Assembly: GCA_938028175.1 (NCBI GenBank) | Contig: CALJAE010000040.1 | Coordinates: 1-7,022, forward strand | DNA: 7,022 nt | Direction: 5' to 3' | From: an uncultured Acidimicrobiales bacterium | GTDB lineage: Bacteria > Actinomycetota > Acidimicrobiia > Acidimicrobiales > SZUA-35 | Shown: piece after piece, positions 4,619 through 7,022 of the stretch | Position numbering within the stretch: the stretch's first letter is position 1 | How the letters are laid out: the number at the start of each line of letters is the position of its first letter | Program-made: the position numbers and the translations under genes | The notes under the pieces: model-generated | Database searches by the model: none | The model's input: only the letters and a program-made list of their open reading frames with translations | What the model was told of the DNA's origin: nothing

Positions 4619-5695
4619 ATGAGTGACTTTAACCCCGACCAGCCAAATGGGAACGGGCCCTTCAATCAGCCAGAACCCGCTGGCCCACCAACGGCACAGC
4701 CATGGCAAGAAGGGCAGCAGCAATATCCTACGCAAGGCACTTACGTCCCAACTCACGATATTGGCGAATGGATTGCTTCAGCATTTAGAAATGCGATCGA
4801 GAGCATTCCCCAACTAGCACCGTTACTGGTTGCTCAGCTAGTGATCACCGGTATTTCAACTTGGATCGGGTTCAGAGCGTTGGAAGGCATAGAGTTTGTT
4901 AACCTGCAATCAATCGACGAAGGAGACCTTGGCTTCTTCGACATAGTTAACTTTGATTCAGGGCTGATTATTCAAGCCGTTCTCATCGGTATCGCAGCTG
5001 CGGTTGCAGGAACAGTCCTCAACCTTGCCACGACCTATATTCTCCTACAGAAACAACATGGAACAGCAGCGAACACAGCTGATTCTCTTGGCGTTGGCTT
5101 TCAAAAGTTGCTTCCGTTCATCGGATGGACGATCGTTTCATTTTTGTGGTGGATACTTCCAGTTGCGCTGTTCGTCGGTGGATCAATTGTTATCGCTTCT
5201 GTATCAGGCAACGGAGGAATCATAGCGCTACTGTCCATCGTCGGCTTCTTTGTGGCCATCCCATTGGCAATCTGGTACTTCGTAAAAATCAGCTTTCTAC
5301 GATTTGCTGCAGTTTCTGACCGAAGGACCAAATCAATCTGGAGCAGCACGTTCCAGACATCGGAAGACAACTTCTGGCCAGTGTTTGGGCGCCTGTTATT
5401 GTCAGCAGTACTACTGATTATCCCAAGCTTCATCATTAACCTGATATTCCAGTCCGGCTTTTCTGTCAACGTTGAAACAACTGGAGAGAGTGCCGCTATC
5501 AACGGTGTGCCAGTTGAGAACCTAGACATGATCAACCTTGGAGAACTGATACCAGGATCAGATGGCACAGGTATTATCTTGCTCTTGATCAGCACTGCTC
5601 TAGGAACAGCAATCGGCTGGTTCCAAACAGGACTTCATGCCGGCATATTTGCCTTCTACAACAGAGAAGAAGCCAAGGCTACTGAAACTATCTAG
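4619..5695 (+). CDS. polytopic membrane protein with Pro/Gln/Asn-rich N-terminus
   Basis: A 358-residue protein. Residues 1-46 are low-complexity, rich in Pro, Gln, Asn and Gly, with no charge pattern of a signal peptide. A short helix (IGEWIASAFRNAIESIP) leads into about six hydrophobic segments. These centre near residues 75 (LLVAQLVITGISTWIGF), 130 (LIIQAVLIGIAAAVAGTV), 175-195 (FIGWTIVSFLWWILPVALF), 205-230 (IIALLSIVGFFVAIPLAIWYF), 265-280 (LLLSAVLLIIPSFIINLIF) and 325-345 (GIILLLISTALGTAIGWF). The arrangement resembles actinobacterial membrane proteins loosely related to the GPDPase-membrane/DUF families, including a cytoplasmic stretch after the fourth segment (SDRRTKSIWSSTFQTSEDNFW). 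I do not recognise a specific function. The gene has its own promoter and Shine-Dalgarno and is probably monocistronic, ending five bases from the convergent permease gene. Confidence 0.8.
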   Translation: MSDFNPDQPNGNGPFNQPEPAGPPTAQPWQEGQQQYPTQGTYVPTHDIGEWIASAFRNAIESIPQLAPLLVAQLVITGISTWIGFRALEGIEFVNLQSIDEGDLGFFDIVNFDSGLIIQAVLIGIAAAVAGTVLNLATTYILLQKQHGTAANTADSLGVGFQKLLPFIGWTIVSFLWWILPVALFVGGSIVIASVSGNGGIIALLSIVGFFVAIPLAIWYFVKISFLRFAAVSDRRTKSIWSSTFQTSEDNFWPVFGRLLLSAVLLIIPSFIINLIFQSGFSVNVETTGESAAINGVPVENLDMINLGELIPGSDGTGIILLLISTALGTAIGWFQTGLHAGIFAFYNREEAKATETI

Positions 5696-5700
5696 TTTTC

Positions 5701-6528
5701 TTAGTTAGCTAAGGTCTTAGTTAGGGCCTTTACCCCTGACACAACAAAGAATTGCAGAATTGCGAGCCCAGCAATTGTGGCTCCACCCGCTGTGTCCCAA
5801 TGAAAACTGATCAATAAACCTAAGAAGGCTGCCAGTAGACCAAAGACGGTCGAGACAATCATCATGGCAGGCACGCGACGCACTAACAGCAGCGCCGTTG
5901 CCGGAGGCCCAATTAGAAGCCCAAACACTAGAAGCGTTCCAACCGTTTGGAAGCTTGCCACGATCGATAACGCTAGAAGCGTCAACATTGCGAGCTGAGC
6001 AAACTTTGGATGCATCCCGAGTGTCTGTGCCTTGACTGGATTATACGTAAGAGCCATAAAAGGTCTAAACAACACAAGGGTCGCTACCAACACAATTACT
6101 GTCGCCACCAGCTGAACAACAATATCTTCCACCCCAATGCCCAGGACATCGCCAAACAGAAGCGTCGTTAGCTCAGCCTGGAAACGGGGGGTGCGCGAAA
6201 TCAAAACGACACCCGCTGCCAACATACCCACAAACAGCAAACCTGTTGCAGTGTCCTCACTCACAGAAGTTCGTTGAGTAGTCAGGCCAATCGAAACCGC
6301 CATAATTATTGCCGCTACCAACGCTCCAATAAATGGGCTAATACCGATTAGCAGTGCGACCGCTATCCCAGGGATTACACCGTGCGCCAGAGCATCGGCC
6401 ATGAAACCCATACCCCTCAACACAACCCAAGTACCAACAACCGAGCTTGCGATAACGGCGAGAGACGCACCCAGCAGGGCACGTCTCATAAAGTCCGGCT
6501 CGAAAGCTTCTGTTACTAGATCAAGCAC
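5701..6528 (-). CDS. aztB: zinc/manganese ABC transporter permease, AztB-like (ABC-3 family)
   Basis: A 275-residue inner-membrane permease of the ABC-3 family, with about eight hydrophobic segments, that would move Zn(II) or Mn(II) delivered by the neighbouring binding protein. The family block GMGFMADALAHGVIPGIA is at residues 39-56. Further blocks resembling AztB are SEDTATGLLFVGMLAAGVV, LLFGDVLGI, SFQTVGTLLVFGLLIGPPATA and a C-terminal SFHWDTAGGA. Length is normal. The start is GTG, which lies five bases after the stop of the binding-protein gene; the first in-frame ATG is residue 14 and would cut into the first membrane segment. There is no Shine-Dalgarno, so translational coupling is likely. 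No ATPase gene follows, since a convergent gene lies immediately downstream; the ATPase should be upstream, beyond the window edge. Zinc is favoured over manganese by the AztB resemblance, with moderate certainty. Confidence 0.88.
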   Translation of the reverse strand: MLDLVTEAFEPDFMRRALLGASLAVIASSVVGTWVVLRGMGFMADALAHGVIPGIAVALLIGISPFIGALVAAIIMAVSIGLTTQRTSVSEDTATGLLFVGMLAAGVVLISRTPRFQAELTTLLFGDVLGIGVEDIVVQLVATVIVLVATLVLFRPFMALTYNPVKAQTLGMHPKFAQLAMLTLLALSIVASFQTVGTLLVFGLLIGPPATALLLVRRVPAMMIVSTVFGLLAAFLGLLISFHWDTAGGATIAGLAILQFFVVSGVKALTKTLAN

Positions 6529-6533
6529 TTTTA

Positions 6534-7022
6534 CTAGGCTAGGAGTTCTGCGATCAAATTGACATTTGTTCTAACAGCATCCACGTAGCTCTCCGCACTC
6601 TCATCTTGACCACCAAGAGACTCGGTGAAAAGGTTCCCAACTTCAACACCAGCTTCATTAGCAACAGTATTAAGAAGATCGTCTGCAGAAGCAGCATCAC
6701 CAAAGATTGCTGGAACGCCCTCTCCTTCGATTTCTTCTACAAGTTCAGCAATGCTTCCTGCGCTAGCAGTGTTTGCGGTGGAGCCACCCTCGATTACTAC
6801 ACCCAGAACCTCGAAGTCGTAGCGCTCGGCGAAGTAAGCGAACACATTGTGGTTTGTAACAAGCACACGGTTCTCGACAGGAATTGCCGACAAAGTTTCC
6901 TCCACCTCGGCGTCTAGTGCTTCTAGCTCTTCGATGTAAGGAGAAGCTACGGTGGCTAGGTCGAGCTGGTTCTCTGGATCAAGCTCGGCAGAGACAAATT
7001 CAACGATTGCTTCTGCACCCAC
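6534..7022 (-). CDS. metal ABC transporter solute-binding protein (ZnuA/AztC type), 3' part
   Basis: The last 162 residues of a periplasmic or lipid-anchored cluster A-I binding protein; the gene continues beyond the right edge. The fragment begins before a long helical region (EELEALDAEVEETLSAIP), the typical linker between lobes. It then shows TNHNVFAYFAERYDFEVLG, whose His (58th visible residue) matches the third metal ligand, and a C-terminal lobe with VPAIFGDAASADDLL, VGNLFTESLGG and ESYVDAVRTNVNLIAELL. A His at the third site, rather than the Glu of PsaA-type manganese proteins, favours zinc. The fourth ligand position, commonly Asp in the TDS motif, is Glu here (134th visible). The first GTG at the window edge is accidental and is not the start. 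The stop TAG lies five bases before the permease GTG, so the two form one operon. Confidence 0.88.
   Translation of the reverse strand: MGAEAIVEFVSAELDPENQLDLATVASPYIEELEALDAEVEETLSAIPVENRVLVTNHNVFAYFAERYDFEVLGVVIEGGSTANTASAGSIAELVEEIEGEGVPAIFGDAASADDLLNTVANEAGVEVGNLFTESLGGQDESAESYVDAVRTNVNLIAELLA

Noticed and set aside
5101..5595. Minus-strand frame of 164 codons opposite the membrane protein gene
   Set aside because: It lacks recognisable domains, while the plus strand has a Shine-Dalgarno and coherent membrane segments.
5700..5724. CTTAG-TTAG-CTAAG hairpin and repeated CTTAGTTAG between the convergent membrane protein and permease genes
   Set aside because: The stem has only five AT-rich pairs and no T-run follows it on either strand; the repeat lies in codons for LTKTLAN. 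Too weak to call a terminator.
1..7022. CRISPR array, insertion sequence, phage or toxin-antitoxin genes
   Set aside because: No spaced direct repeats, transposase or terminal inverted repeats were seen, and every sizeable gene fits a housekeeping, transport or conserved hypothetical family.

Overview
The window looks like ordinary chromosome from a free-living bacterium, probably an actinobacterium of intermediate GC (by eye just under half). The best clues are a ClpP closest to the actinobacterial type, an AztB-type metal permease, a COG4091 SAF-domain oxidoreductase, and tRNA-Leu without an encoded CCA. Only one gene has a clear Shine-Dalgarno sequence. An acidimicrobial-like lineage is my guess; the sequence does not prove it. 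I see no insertion sequence, phage gene, CRISPR array or other sign of recent transfer.

Layout. (1) Positions 1-148, minus strand: the N-terminus of a Pro/Glu/Gly-rich protein that runs off the left edge. (2) Positions 257-3266, plus strand: a tight three-gene run. It holds a COG4091/DXR-like oxidoreductase, a secreted beta-propeller lipoprotein that overlaps it by 10 bases, and ribulose-phosphate 3-epimerase (rpe). (3) clpP on the minus strand converges on rpe so closely that the two stop codons share one CTAG. (4) A 99-base divergent region separates clpP from a plus-strand tRNA-Leu(UAG). It carries a perfect TATAAT, a perfect TGTGA-N6-TCACA palindrome over that -10, and a CGC-N5-GCG element resembling a ClgR box upstream of clpP. 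(5) A gamma-glutamylcyclotransferase-like gene on the minus strand runs 19 bases into the tRNA gene, and a hairpin followed by a T-run lies inside its coding sequence. (6) Positions 4619-5695, plus strand: a polytopic membrane protein with a disordered Pro/Gln/Asn-rich N-terminus and the only good ribosome binding site. (7) Positions 5701-7022, minus strand: the distal part of a zinc/manganese ABC uptake operon, with the 3' part of a solute-binding protein gene followed by an AztB-like permease. No ATPase gene is visible.

How it fits together. The first operon mixes a sugar-phosphate epimerase with an oxidoreductase from a family that includes the alternative DXP reductoisomerase (DRL). A link to pentose phosphate or isoprenoid precursor metabolism is therefore possible but unproven. 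The remaining genes serve proteolysis, translation and metal uptake. I find no clearly new multi-gene system. The most interesting signals are regulatory and structural: the clpP/tRNA-Leu control region, the antisense overlap of a coding sequence with a tRNA, and the oxidoreductase operon.
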